Shown: positions 23,501 to 34,950 of the stretch, piece after piece
Numbering within the stretch: position 1 is the stretch's first letter
Layout of the letters: the number at the start of each line of letters is the position of its first letter
Origin: Paramecium pentaurelia
Lineage: Eukaryota; Ciliophora; Oligohymenophorea; Peniculida; Parameciidae
Assembly: GCA_905183005.1 (NCBI GenBank)
Contig: CAJJDO010000065.1
Coordinates: 248,001 to 312,000 of the forward strand
Direction of reading: 5' to 3'
DNA: 64,000 bases
Program-made: the position numbers and the translations under genes
Notes under the pieces: model-generated
Told to the model about the DNA's origin: nothing
Databases searched by the model: none
What the model saw: the letters and a program-made list of their open reading frames with translations, nothing else

Positions 23501-25633
23501 AATGAAATAAGTTACAGCAGCAAAAGGATAGAATACTTAACTTTATGATGATCCAGATAATATGTTTTTTGATTAAAAAGATGTTATTAAAGAATTCAAT
23601 AAAAAATTAGCTGAAGATCCAAAATATGTTTTACCTGAAGGTTATAAAACTTAGAAGGAAGAGATTATTAAATTTAATTATGCATTTGAATTATAAGATT
23701 CAAATACAATTGCATATTCAATTTTAGATGATATTGTTTTTAAAATTTGTAATTGTCATTTAATTGAGCCAATAACCTCTAAAGAATTCTAACTTGTATG
23801 TAGACCAAATATGTTGGGATATGTAGAATCCAAAGTTAAATAAAATTTAGAAAAAGATCATTATATGGAATAAAAGAATAAATCAATGAGGAAATCTGCT
23901 TCTGTTGCATAATCTTTGACAAATGTACCAACTTAACCAAAGAGAAATTTAGAAATAGAACCATTTAGATAATATAGTTTGGGTATCAAATTAGAATTGG
24001 CAAAGATACCATTTAATTAACATAAATAGAGATTATTAGTTGAACAGGTAGCTGATGTTTTGGAAGATATGATATTTGCAGTAGAAAACAATTAAAAAAC
24101 TATTACAAGAAAATGGAATATTGTAAATAAGGTTTAATAGGATAAATTGGAAGAAAAAAAGAAGGAAGATGAAGAATAAAGATTGAGAGATGAAAAAATC
24201 TAAAAAAATCATGAATAAGCAAAAGCAAAATTGGAAAAATTGAAAAAAGAAAGATAATAAAAATAAAAGGAAGAGGAAGCTAAGGCTGCTTAGAAAGATC
24301 CAAAGAAAATTCGTTAAGAAGAAAAATAAAAAGAATAAGAAGCATATTTGAAATAATAAAAAGATAAAATTGCTTAAAAATAAAAGGAAGAGGAATAAGA
24401 AAGAATTAAAAGAGAATTATTAGAAAAAAAATAGAAAGCTGAAGAAATCTAGAGAAAGAAGGAGGAATTCAAATTATTTAATCAAAAAAAAATTGAATAA
24501 TATGGAGAAATCTTTAAGGCTGAATAAATTAAAATTTAAATGGCAGCTGAAGAAAGAAAATAAATGGAAATAGATCATTAAAAAATGCATGAAGCTCTTT
24601 ATAAAAATATAGAAAAGAAAGGTGAATAAATAAAAGTAAAAGAAAAGGCAACAAGTGAATTAATTGTAAAATTATTTAGAAATTAAACTTATTAAACAAT
24701 TTTCACTAATAATAACTTTAAATTAAGTTATTTATATGAATTATTGTAATTGGAATATTTTAAATCTATTGAAATGATTGATTTTAAATAAATTCCATTA
24801 AAATTATGGATGTGGTTTGGAGATAGATTCAGAATTTATCCTGATATTATATCACAAATTGAATTCATTAGAGTCTTTAATGCTATTACATATAGATCTA
24901 ATGAAATACCAGCATCTTTAGATTATGTAGAATTTTTAGAAGCTCTCTTTAGAATAAGTATAAAAGGATATGAATTCTTTAATAAATTAGCAAAAAGCAT
25001 TAAAGAACCAAAACCATAAAAATAAGAGAATTAAGAATAGCCTTAAGATTAATCTCCAAAATCAATAAAAAGAACTTAATAAACAAAAGAGTTTATGCTG
25101 AATAGAATTAAAGAAGTATAATCAGAATAAGAGAAAAGATTAGAAGCAGCAAAAAAGGAATTAGAAGAAAAAAAGAAAATGGATAAAGAAGCATTGATTT
25201 TAGATAATTATTAAGCATTAAATGATATAATAGGAACTGATAATATTTCAGGATAAAATTTTAATGATTAGACTTTGGATGCATTAATCACTTATTTGGC
25301 ATTACCAAACGACAAAACTGGAATTGAGTTGAGATTCAGATATTTGATGGAAGTAGAAGCTAAAAAGAAACCAAATAAAATAAGAAAACAAGGTAATAAA
25401 TAAATTTTATAGTTTAGATGCATCTAAAAGATTAGAAGAGGATATCAATCAATGGAAAGAGATAAAAACAGTGGAATAAAATAGATAGCCAATTTCGACA
25501 AGTATTCATAATATTGATAATATTAGAAAAATCAAAGTAAAGTCCCAATAAACCTTAAGTATAATAAGATCCAATACTACCTTAGAATAACGAGGAAAAT
25601 TAAGAATAAGAATAAGAATAATAAGATAATTGA
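20570..25633 (+). CDS. CH-domain, helical-repeat and coiled-coil protein (probably cytoskeletal)
   Basis: ATG 20570, TGA 25631-25633, about 1,630 residues with six or more introns of 23-31 nt, including two near the 3' end that join KQDASKRLEED and STKKSKQSPNK. The N-terminus is a CH-like domain (NLYNWLCSLKVL, SLSQLENGIVFGQLLREIVK, ILYNWKILCEEY, DTKALILGGDKEMIHQLLLEIYDKYY). This divergent type occurs in ciliary proteins such as SPEF2 and related CH_2 proteins. Several hundred residues of alpha-helical repeat-like sequence follow. Then comes a very long Lys/Glu/Gln coiled coil (about 24100-24650) and a conserved-looking block WMWFGDRFRIYPDIISQIEF...VEFLEALFRISI. I infer an axonemal or microtubule-associated role. 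The exact orthologue is not clear. Confidence 0.65.
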
Positions 25634-25900
25634 TTAGTATAAATTATAAATTTTATTAAAATATTAAATTTAGTGTGACTTCAACATTAAATTTATTTAT
25701 TAGAATTTATTGATTTTTTTTAATTTTATCAAATTTTAAAACAAAATTACTTGAAAAAGAAACTATGAGATATATGAATTAAAATGATATAAGATTCTGC
25801 AAATATTTCTTACTTCCTTAAATAATAATAATTCTTATTGATTTATAAAAATGGATTATTTATTATAATAATTAAATTTAGCAAATCATATAACAAATCT
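25634..25900. other. spacer
   Basis: AT-rich spacer after the CH-domain gene, with runs of T near 25711-25722. No exon recognised. Confidence 0.4.
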
Positions 25901-26176
25901 ATGGGATGTGTTCAAAATAAAGTTCCAAGTGCTGAAATTTCTATAATTATATTGAGTCCTCCTATCTGTGATTCACCATCAATTGAATTTACACTAAAAC
26001 CATATTACAATGAGTAATTTCCTGCTGCTCATTTGCCTACTAATACATCTGTTAAATACTTTCATACAAAATTCATTTAATAGAAAAGATTAACTTGGTC
26101 CACAAGATGTTAATCAATTAAAGATAAGAAAGAGATATATAATAATCAACCTTCTAATAGTTGTCCATACTTTTGA
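25901..26176 (+). CDS. small protein with MGC N-terminus (likely myristoylated)
   Basis: A single exon of 91 codons, ATG 25901 to TGA 26174-26176. It begins MGCVQNKVPS, where Gly2 followed by Cys3 is the usual dual acylation signal (N-myristoyl plus palmitoyl). The rest has IIILSPPICDSPSIEF and basic text QQKRLTWSTRCQSIKDKKE. No domain is recognised. Membrane attachment is inferred from the first residues only. After it, 26177-26451 is AT-rich spacer. Confidence 0.5.
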
Positions 26177-26451
26177 GATTCATTAGTTAATTTATATTGA
26201 TTTAGTTAATTTATATTGATTTAGTTAATTGATATTAGTATATATATATAAATACATAAAATTGTTTAAAAAAATGAGAATGGCAGAGATTTTGAGATGT
26301 TTTTTAAAAATATTAAATAAATAGTAAAATCAATTTTTCCAATCGAATAAAAAGAAAGGTTTTTACAGTTTTTTTATAAACTTAAAATGAATCAGTGCTT
26401 ATTACTTAATAATTTGATTAAGTTAAATAATTAAATATATTTTCTTTTCTG

Positions 26452-27952
26452 ATGCAAGATTTTAAACCTGGAGATATAATTGCTTAAGATTATCAAATTT
26501 TGAGTTTATTATCGCAAGGTTCATTTGGAAAAGTATATTTGGGCAGATCATAATCGATGAATCTGAAAGTGGCGATAAAAGTTGAAAAGAGTGAAGTTTC
26601 CTACTTTAATAGTTTAACTCATGAAGTATAACTAAAAACTAAAAGATATATAGGTAGAAGTTTTGAAACTCTTGCAAGATGTTTAATAAGTGCCTAAAAT
26701 TTATTGGTTTGGATAAGAGATGAATCTCAAAATAATGATACAAAACCTTTTAGGCAAGGATCTAACTCATTATTATAAGAAGCTTAAAAGGTTTTCTTAT
26801 GAATGTGTATGTAACATTGCTTATCAAATGATAAGTATTTTGGAATAAACTCATGCAAAGTATAACTAATTTAAAATTTAGAAATATAATACATAGAGAT
26901 CTAAAGCCAGAAAATATACTTGGAGCATCTCTTTCAGACAAAATTTATTTAATAGATTTTGGTATAGCAAAGAATCTTTAATAGAACAAAAAGAGCAAAG
27001 AGAAAATTTCTTTCATAGGGACTACAAGATATGCAAGCTTGGCAGCACATCTTGGTAAAGAACAAAACAGAAAAGATGACCTTGAATCTTTGGGTTATAT
27101 ACTTATCTATTTTCTCAATGGCTAATTACCTTGGATGAATATAGAAAAACAAGACAGCGAAAGAATTGAAAAAATTGGTCTTATGAAACAAGATATCTCT
27201 CCTGAAGAATTGTGTGAGAATCTGCCTTCGCAAATATTAAAGTGATTTTGTTCCTCTATTCTTAGTATAGGTATATGAAATATGTCAAAGGACTATCAGT
27301 TAGAGTTAAACCCAATTATATATAATTGAAAGATTTATTTAAGGTTGAAAATTAAAATGATACTATGCCCTTTGATTGGAACAAAAAGATTAGAATTAAT
27401 AAGAGAATGTAGTCAAATAAATCCATAAAATCATCTAAATCTGCAAAAATACTTAATAAATCGAAATCCTAATTTCATAAAACTTAAAATAATATTCAAC
27501 AAGAATCATCATAAAAGTTAATAAATTAACCTTAAACACCTGTTTAAAAATAACATTAAACTTTTGTATTTCCTGATTAAAATGATAAAACACTTTATCA
27601 TTCAAGTGATGAAAATTAACAATAAAATAGCATAAGTGATTAGAATAAAGAAAAAGAAAGCATAAAAGTAGGTTATTCTATAAGTTATGAACCATCTAAA
27701 TTTTCAAGATATTCTATACATAATAAAAGTCCAATAATGCAGTAATAAAAGGAAAGAGCAAGAGTGTCAACTTTGGATGCAAATCCTCAAGATTACTTTA
27801 TAATGAATTTTTAAACTGAGTAACAATTATAAGAATTAGAAAATTAAGATTTAGCAATCAAGTATGATAGGCTATATTATTAATCAATACTTTACAATCA
27901 CAAAAATCCTATTCTAGAATTTAAAATTAGTAAGTGTCATATTTTTGATTGA
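26452..27952 (+). CDS. casein kinase 1-like protein kinase
   Basis: ATG 26452. Introns of about 28, 22 and 29 nt interrupt the catalytic domain. Motifs in order: glycine loop LLSQGSFGKVYLG, lysine in KVAIKVEK, LLGKDLTHYY (CK1-type LLGxxL), catalytic loop IIHRDLKPENILG, YLIDFGIAK, and GTTRYASLAAHLGKEQNRKDDLESLGY, which is the CK1 signature replacing APE. FLNGQLPWMN follows. The domain ends near residue 290 and is followed by a ~200-residue basic Ser/Gln-rich tail. All catalytic residues are present. The frame stops at TGA 27950-27952, but the tail-like sequence resumes in the next ORF. A 69-nt GT...AAG segment (27930-27998) would join the two in frame. Confidence 0.8.
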
Positions 27953-27964
27953 TTATTTTTTTGT

Positions 27965-28324
27965 ATGAACAATATTTTTTCTCATAAAACATTTTAAGAA
28001 GATACAAATTAATTATCTCATACAAAATTATTTATTAATCATAACTAAGATATTTCTGACCTTTATAAGGAAATTTTAGATTATCTTTAGTATAATAATT
28101 AAATTAGAGAATTTCACATGAATCATCGTTAATCTAAATCTAAATATGAATTCGATGAAATGATGCAATTAATTGAAAATGATTCCCCTTTGTAAAGTGT
28201 TCATAAAAAGAATAGTTCAGCACTTAAGAATTTAGATTTATGTGAAATACTGAATGATGAAACTGAATAATTTAATTATTCTGCTAAAAGCCTATCAGAA
28301 ACTTAGTCGAAAACTCAAATATGA
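27965..28324 (+). CDS. short ORF, either the kinase C-terminal exon or a separate small gene
   Basis: From ATG 27965 an ORF of 119 codons (MNNIFSHKTFQEDTNQLS...) runs to TGA 28322-28324. Composition (Asn/Gln/Ser/Lys-rich, with EFDEMMQLIENDSPLQS and LDLCEILNDE) matches the CK1-like kinase tail immediately upstream, 12 nt away. Splicing out 27930-27998 (69 nt, GTAAG...TTAAG, a multiple of three) would make it the last exon of the kinase. That is far longer than the usual introns here. No independent promoter space exists, so I favour one gene. Confidence 0.45.
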
Positions 28325-28443
28325 CTTTCGTTTATTTGTTGGTGACTAATTAAAATATACTGATTAAACATAATGAATAATTATATTTTTTCAGATTTAT
28401 AAGTCTCAATTTTATTGTTTTAAATTAATATTTAAAATAAATA

Positions 28444-28641
28444 ATGGGCTGCATGAACTCTAAAACTTCTTATAAATCTTAACCTCATTCATCTACAAAG
28501 ACTCAGATATAAATCTAATAGAATACTCAAGACGAAAGTCCTTATGTGATTAAAAAGAACCCAATATTTCAAAGAAGAGCCTCCTCAAAATCCATCGTTA
28601 GTCCTTTATAAACTGCCTCTTTTATTCACAGAAATAAGTGA
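28444..28641 (+). CDS. small MGC protein with RRASS site
   Basis: 65 codons, ATG 28444 to TGA 28639-28641. It starts MGCMNSKTSYKSQPHSS, another Gly2-Cys3 acylation signal. Near residue 47 it has QRRASSKSIVSPLQTASF, which contains a PKA-type RRAS site. An alternative gene model with an intron of 34-37 nt around 28534-28575 would shift into a different frame and extend the ORF to TGA 28874-28876. I prefer the short model because its protein text looks more natural. The distal frame is unexplained. Confidence 0.4.
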
Positions 28642-29391
28642 ATCATAAACTTAGAATGATCTTTCTTTTATATTACAACCCTTAATTTATAAATATACAA
28701 TTCTTTATATTATAACCAACAATAAAATATCAGAAAGTTCTCAATTTGATTAACAATCTCTAAAAGTTAGATTGAATATTATCTAAAGCGAGCTTAATAA
28801 GATCAGTTATAAATGTGGAACCAACTATTAATTTAATAAATTGAGTGAGTTTTAATTGTTATTTATTTTAAGTTGAGACATGATAAAATAATATTCATAA
28901 TTCAATATTTATCAAAAATAATTTATGTAAATCAATAGCTTTTTCTTTTATATTTCCTAATTACAATTTTCCTACTCAAAATCATATAATTACTACAATA
29001 ACAACCCCAAAAGTAAATACATATATGAAAGTGCTCAAATCTCTTTCTAAAATATAATAGAGAATTCAGTTTTTGTATTTTTAAGAATTTCCTATAATTA
29101 AATTCCAGATTAAAAATTCCATATAAGGCTAGTTCTGTTTATTATTTAATCTAATTAATATTTTGATTGATTTCTTCATTTAATTTCAAATTATACATAG
29201 TGGCTCTTCTTTTTCTGGAACAATCAAATCGTTTCGTTTTAAACATCCTTTAAAAAATTGACACTATTTTAAATTTGGGAAAGTTATAGTATATATTCTG
29301 CTTCGATTTAAAAATTCGTCATTTATTATAAAGTGTATTCTTTACAATCATAAAAAACTGGTTATTGCATAATAAGTTCTTAAATAAATTA
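28642..29391 (+). other. ambiguous stretch with several overlapping open frames
   Basis: Three plus-strand frames are each open for 60-105 codons under the ciliate code (about 28642-28876, 28880-29180 and 28945-29262), and none links to a neighbour by a clean intron. One contains HSGSSFSGTIKSFRFKHPLKN just before a TGA near 29260. These may be 5' exons of the AGC kinase gene that follows, the 3' part of the MGC gene, or decayed sequence. Confidence 0.35.
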
Positions 29392-31642
29392 ATGGAACAT
29401 AAAATTATCTGTAGAATCTGCAATTTGCCAATAAAGATTGATTTTCTTAAATTACACAACGAAACTTGCAAAACTCGTGCTGAGTATAGAAGAAAGGAAA
29501 TCAAATTGAATTTACAAGTTGCCAAAGTTTGTGAAAATGCTTATAAAAAAAAGCACTAAATTCATTCAAGGGGTTAAAAATAGTATTGAATTTCTATCTA
29601 AAATAGTCTTAATAGTCTTCGATTGAAATGGGATTAGATGTCACCTGAATATACATAGGAAATTTATTAAGAATATAAAATACTTCAAGTCTTAATTTCT
29701 TATGGTGAAAGAACATTAAATTCAGAGGTAGATGCTAAATGTATTTTAATATATATTTATATTAGATCATCTTATATCTCAAAATGAATTCATGTAAGCC
29801 TAACAAATTATAAGAAACCCTTAGATTTTGAATTTGATAGAGCAAATGAATAGTCTGATAAATTAGAGATTAGACTTATGCTATAAAAGTATTAAATTTT
29901 GTAATCCTAGCAAAATTTCAAAGCATTCCCAGCATTTCCTTTAGATTAAGCAAGTTCAGTAAAGACAGTCCTAAATCTAATAGTGAAACTCATAATAAAA
30001 TGAACTCATTTTCTGATTATTTGAATTCTTCAAAGTATAAATTATGACATAAGTCAAGTTTTTCAGAAGATACACAATCAGATAGAAAAAGTATTTCTAG
30101 ACCAGATACTCCAGTCAAATCAAATTCTATAATCAATAATCTAAGAAAAAGAGGTAAATTGTTAGAATGGCCAAAGAGATAGTCTACATTTTCATCAGAA
30201 GGTGATTAAATATCAGAAAAACCAAAACTTAAACAAGAAATATAAAAGAAAAGTTATTTTGCTAAAAGTGGAAGTTCAGATAGTGAAACAGATGATATTA
30301 TAGATACTATTGTAGTAGTAAATAAATCAACATAAAGAGAGGATGATTCAAATTTTGAATCTGCTTGTTTTATGGAATTATAAAGAGGATACTTCTCTGA
30401 TACTGAAATAATTAGATTAGATGTTAAGAATAAGATAAAAGAAAGAAATATAGGTTTAAAAGACTTTAATTTCATAAGATAAATAGGATAAGGTGCATAT
30501 GGTAGTGTATTTTTAGTAAAAAGAATTATAACAGGAGACTTATATGCAATGAAAATAATTAATTGTTGTAATAAAAGATTTGAAAGATTGTTGGAATAAC
30601 TTAAATAAGAGAGAAATATATTTGAAATTTTAACAGGTGATTATGTAGTCAAAGCTTATTACTCTTTTTAACATGAATCATCTTTATGTTTTGCTTAAGA
30701 ATATATGATTGGAGGAGATTTCTCTAAAATTCTCATCAATGAAGGAGTAAATTATTAAATTTATTCTAGGCTTTTGATGAGAACATTGCTAGACATTATT
30801 TTTCTGAAATACTTATAGCTTTAGAATATTTACATAATAATAATATAATACATAGAGATTTAAAACCAGAAAATATATTGTTAGATTAATAAGGACATAT
30901 TAAATTAGCTGACTTTGGTCTTAGTGAATTAGGAATCAATAAAAAAATGATTAAGTAATGTAGTCAATAGAGTTTTTCATAAAGTGATTTATCTCCTTCA
31001 CCAATATATCAAATGAAAAAGGGAAGATCATTTAAAAAGTCAAATATAATTCCAGAGAATGCTGATAGAAGAATAATTGGAACTCCAGATTATATTGCTC
31101 CTGAAATTATAAGTGGTTAATCATTTTCACATAAATCTTAAGATTTTTGGTCACTTGGAATTATTTTATATGAATTTCTAGTTGGTATTCCTCCTTTTAA
31201 TGATGAATCTGTTGAAAAGATTTATCAAAATATATTAAAAGGAGATATTGAATGGCCTGAAATTGGTAATGATCCAGAAGAATAAATATCATACTAAGCT
31301 TATGATTTGTTAAAATAATTATTAAATCCAGATTTTACATAAAGATTAGGATATGTATCAATTGATGAAATAAAAAATCATCCATTTTTAGCATCAATTA
31401 ATTGGGAATAATTGAGAAATACTCCTGGTCCAATAATTCCTAAGATTAATTAGAATTTTTAAACTTTTGAGAATGTAACAGAAAAAGTTTAAAAGTTTTT
31501 AAAAAAAGGAGAAAGAAAATAAATATAAATTATAAATAAACTATAAGATGAATTAGAATATTTAGAAAGAATTGATTTACTAGTGGCAAAGAATGAAAAT
31601 GAAGCTTAATTGATTTAATAATAATTATAATTATTTTAATGA
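29392..31642 (+). CDS. AGC protein kinase with N-terminal zinc finger (IRE/MAST/Rim15-like)
   Basis: Taken from ATG 29392 to TGA 31640-31642; the 5' end may lie further upstream. Introns of 22-34 nt keep one frame, including a 24-nt one at about 29583 that removes an apparent TGA. A CxxC...HxxxC finger (ICRICNLPIKIDFLKLHNETC) lies at the N-terminus, as in plant IRE and fungal Rim15 kinases. A Ser-rich linker follows. The kinase domain runs from about 30470: IRQIGQGAYGSVFLV, AMKIINC, YMIGGDF, IIHRDLKPENILL, ADFGLSE, an insert of ~55 residues, GTPDYIAPEIISG and FLVGIPPFN. The insert between DFG and APE is typical of the MAST/Greatwall/Rim15 group. These kinases often control cell cycle or quiescence. 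That role here is inference. Confidence 0.8.
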
Positions 31643-32267
31643 ATTAAAACTAAATTAAAATTGGCATTATTGGTGGATCATTTGATCCTCCTACAATTGG
31701 CCATTTATTAATGATAGCAGAATTAATAAATTAAAAAATCATATAGAAAATAGTTTTAGTACCATGTGGTAATAGAAAAGATAAATAATTAACAGATGGA
31801 TTTCATAGATACAAAATGTTATAATTGCTTGTAGAAAGTATTTGAATATTTAAAGAACTAAAGATCAATTTAAAAATATAGATTTAGTTGTAATAGATGA
31901 TTATGAATTATAAAATGGATAATTGGTGCCTACATATTATATGTTATAAAAAATGAGAGATAAATATTAAGATGTTTATTTTGTGATTGGCAGTGATTTA
32001 GTAAATAGTTTACCTAATTGGGTTGAAGGTTTAAAATTAATTGCAGAAACTAAATTTATTATTCTTAATAGAAGTTCACATAAAATCAATTAAAATGCAA
32101 TTCTACCTCCTAATTATGAAATGGTGTAAGATTTTGAATTCGGAATTAGTTCTACTGAAATTAGAAAAAGGATTAAGAATTCTTGTACTCAATATCTAGA
32201 TTGTTTAGGTATATTAACACCAGAAATTATAGAATACATTAAAGTAAATAATTTATATCAATCATGA
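31639..32267 (+). CDS. nicotinate/nicotinamide-nucleotide adenylyltransferase (NadD/NMNAT family)
   Basis: About 200 residues after removal of a 26-nt intron near 31840. The first ATG (31639) overlaps the TGA of the upstream kinase gene as ATGA. The nucleotidyltransferase signature is complete: KIGIIGGSFDPPTIGHLLMI (GSFDP...GH), VLVPCGNRKDK, DVYFVIGSDLVNSLPNW and, near the end, GISSTEIRKRI, the ISSTxIR motif that binds ATP phosphates. The enzyme joins NMN or NaMN to ATP to make NAD or its deamido form. The GGSFDPPTIGH form is closer to bacterial-type NadD than to animal NMNATs, which have GSFNPITNMH. That could mean an old acquisition, but one sequence cannot prove it. Confidence 0.85.
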
Positions 32268-32373
32268 TGAAAATATATTTATTTTAATGATAATATGAAA
32301 CAATGAGATAATTAGATATATCAAATTTAATAAAAACAATACTAAGATCATCATTCAAACTATTCTTATCTGT

Positions 32374-33129
32374 TCAAAAGTATTTTATATTTTATTCAAT
32401 ATTTGCTAATTCTCTATAGTATCGATTAAATAAAGTATCAACATGCTTTGATTTTTCTTCATATTATTGATTAATCTAAGATTTTTAAATACATCTTTTA
32501 ACATGATTTATAGTAAATTATTCAATTTTTTGTAAAATTGGTTTTTATATATTAGTTAAATTTTGAGATAGTTTTCCTTTTACTACTAAATCATCAAGAA
32601 AAGCTTAAAATGTAAAATGAAATTGTTTGTCATTTTTAATAAATTTGTTAATCAAAGTATTTGTAAGTTATAATTCTTCAAATTCATCTCTAATATTCTT
32701 GCATTTTGTTAAAACTAAATTAATTGCATTATTCAAATCAACAGGATCATTTTCTTATAATTATAATTATAATTAAGTATTAGCTTTATAAGGTTTGATT
32801 GAACCTTATCTTAAAGAGGCTCTTCTGAATCCATTACTTTATTCTGTAGCTTCTTCAGTTTATTTATTGATAGTCTATTTCATAGAGACAATACGATTCT
32901 ATGTCTAAGCATTGAATTTAAACTTTGGATTTTTAATTATTGAATTTTTTGTATGCTAAGTTTTTGATGTATCTCCACCAGGAGAGTTTTTTCCACTTAC
33001 AGTAGAATCATTAATTTCATTATCCTCAGCTTCTAAATTAATCCTTGAATCTCCTAGTTTTTTGAGTTCTTTGATTGTTTTAACTGTTGTAGATTATATA
33101 ATGTTCTAATCAATACTAGATTAATACAT
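32374..33129 (-). CDS. unknown helical protein
   Basis: ATG 33129 to TGA 32374-32376, about 251 codons with no intron needed. The N-terminal half is polar and probably disordered (SINDSTVSGKNSPGGDTSKT-like text, FRRASLRQGSIKPYK). The C-terminal half is helical: NNAINLVLTKCKNIRDEFEE, INKFIKNDKQFHFTFQAFLD and a coiled end EEKSKHVDTLFNRYYRELAN. No family recognised. It converges with the NadD gene with 106 nt between stops. Confidence 0.6.
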
Positions 33130-33426
33130 TTATTAAAAAATAATTATATCAATTTCATATGTGAATATTTAAAAAAATTACATATATTCATTAACTATAT
33201 CTTCAATTATTTATAGTATATTTAATCATTAAGAAATTGAATATATTATCTTTATAATTGTTGATAATCTATAAAATTATAAACAATTAAATGAAAATAT
33301 ACTCAAATTCTTATATTATAAATAAATATATCATTGTTTTAATTCAAATTGATTTAAAATAAATATCATGATTTATTATATATAAGATTTAATCCTGATA
33401 ATATTTGATTATTTATTTATTATTTT

Positions 33427-33738
33427 ATGGAGAAAAAGTCTTAAAAACAATTATCTTTAGATACTTCTTATGACGACTATAATCAAAGAGATGATGAGGA
33501 TTGTTCAGAAGCTGATAGAGGAAAATCAAAAAGAATGGATTTTAGAAGTAAATAAACTAAAAAACTGGAGAAATAGTTAACAAAATTAGATAAAATCTAG
33601 AATTCTTAGTAACCAGTAAGCATGGAAATATATTATTTACTAAAATTCTAATAAAACTTAATCTATTAAGTTACAAGTCTACATACCAGAATTATGAAAA
33701 TTATTGAGAACTAGTTTGATTATTCCACATTATTATGA
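33427..33738 (+). CDS. small basic/acidic coiled-coil protein
   Basis: 103 codons from ATG 33427 to TGA 33736-33738 without introns. It opens with MEKKSQKQLSLDTSYDDYN, then an acidic stretch RDDEDCSEADRG and a basic coil RSKQTKKLEKQLTKLDKIQN. The last 35 residues are helical. A terminal short intron after 33738 could extend it. Function unknown. Confidence 0.45.
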
Positions 33739-34428
33739 TAAATAGATATAAAATTATAATATAATTATTTATAAAGTAACTAAAAATTATTATATTTGTT
33801 CATAATCAATTCCAATGTAAAATACTTATATAAAACAAATGATTTTAATTTAAATAACTTATACTTGATTTTAAACTCAATATATTTTAATTTTAATCAT
33901 CTAAATATATTAGTTTTAGTAATTATGACTAAATAAATAATATTTAGTAAATATCATTATTATTATATGTTTTATTGTTAATATTCTATCTAATTTTTAT
34001 GTAATTTGAAAACTATAAAGTTAATCAACAAAATTATAAAGCTCTTCAATTAAACAAATACATAACATTTGCTTATTGATTTAAATACATTTTCTAGAAT
34101 GATTTAACAAATAAATCAAGCAAATTGAATTATTTCTAAAACCTTAGATTATTATTTTTAGTTTTGATCTAGTTATGAAAGATTCACATTCAAAGATATT
34201 TGCTAAAGAGCAATATAAACATTAAAGCATTATGTTTGACTTTATGATTTAATACTTATTATGTTTTGAAAAGAGTTGATCCTTAATGTATTCTAAGAAT
34301 AGCAAATTGATTTTTTAAATCTATTATTGTTAGAATCTATTTAGATTTCTTAGTGTAGAATTGCCTTTGAAGAATCATCTAATTCTAGAATGTATAAAAC
34401 ATAGATCCATTAATTATATTAATTAAAA
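33739..34428. other. gene-free or eroded stretch
   Basis: Nearly 700 bases with frequent TGA in all frames and no credible intron-exon chain. It could contain 3' UTRs of the small gene and of the zinc-finger gene. Confidence 0.4.
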
Positions 34429-34950
34429 TCAGTTTGAGTTACTACTATATTGAAATCTAAACTGATCAAGAACTTGACCAATTTTATCCTGATTCACCAC
34501 CATACCATGTTTGATCTTCATATGTTACATCAATGAACCCTCAGATCCATAGGATTTATTGCAATTAGAGATTGTGCACACATGACTTCTAGGAATTTCA
34601 ACTGCGCTTCTCCTATTCCTTTTCCGTTTATCCTCTAATGATATATCACTCTCTTAATCCTCTAAAACTTAGAATTTTTACAATTTAGACTTAATCTCAT
34701 TTTTCTCTTAGTTCACTCTCTCTAACTAATACTTAATACTAATTATTTACATAAGAATGTAAAACAATATTGTAGTAATATAGTCTAATCGATTCTTTAT
34801 AATAGTCAATTGGTCCTTGATCCTATTCAAAATTCTCGCTTTAATCCATTCTGAAATACTTTTTTTTTTTATTAATGAATCTAATTTATATGTTTTTTTA
34901 AAAGTAAACCAAATTTTCTGATAAATAATTAATTGTATTGTTTGCCACAA
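34429..34950 (-). CDS. C2H2 zinc-finger protein
   Basis: The frame is open from ATG 34950, with a second in-frame ATG at 34752, to TGA 34429-34431. The 3' two thirds look coding: a Gln/Lys coiled coil (KYQLERVNQEKNEIKSKLQK), a basic stretch EDKRKRNRRSAVEIPRSH that may be a nuclear localisation signal, then one C2H2 finger HVCTISNCNKSYGSEGSLMQ ending HMKIKHGM. Cys-X4-Cys and His-X4-His spacing fit. The first 66 codons are hydrophobic and less convincing, so the true start may be 34752 or an upstream spliced exon. A single finger makes DNA binding possible but unproven. Confidence 0.55.

Noticed and set aside
29583..29606. Apparent in-frame TGA and frameshift at the A run after the zinc finger of the AGC kinase
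   Set aside because: A 24-nt GTATT...ATAG intron removes the TGA and keeps the frame, so no error or pseudogene is needed.
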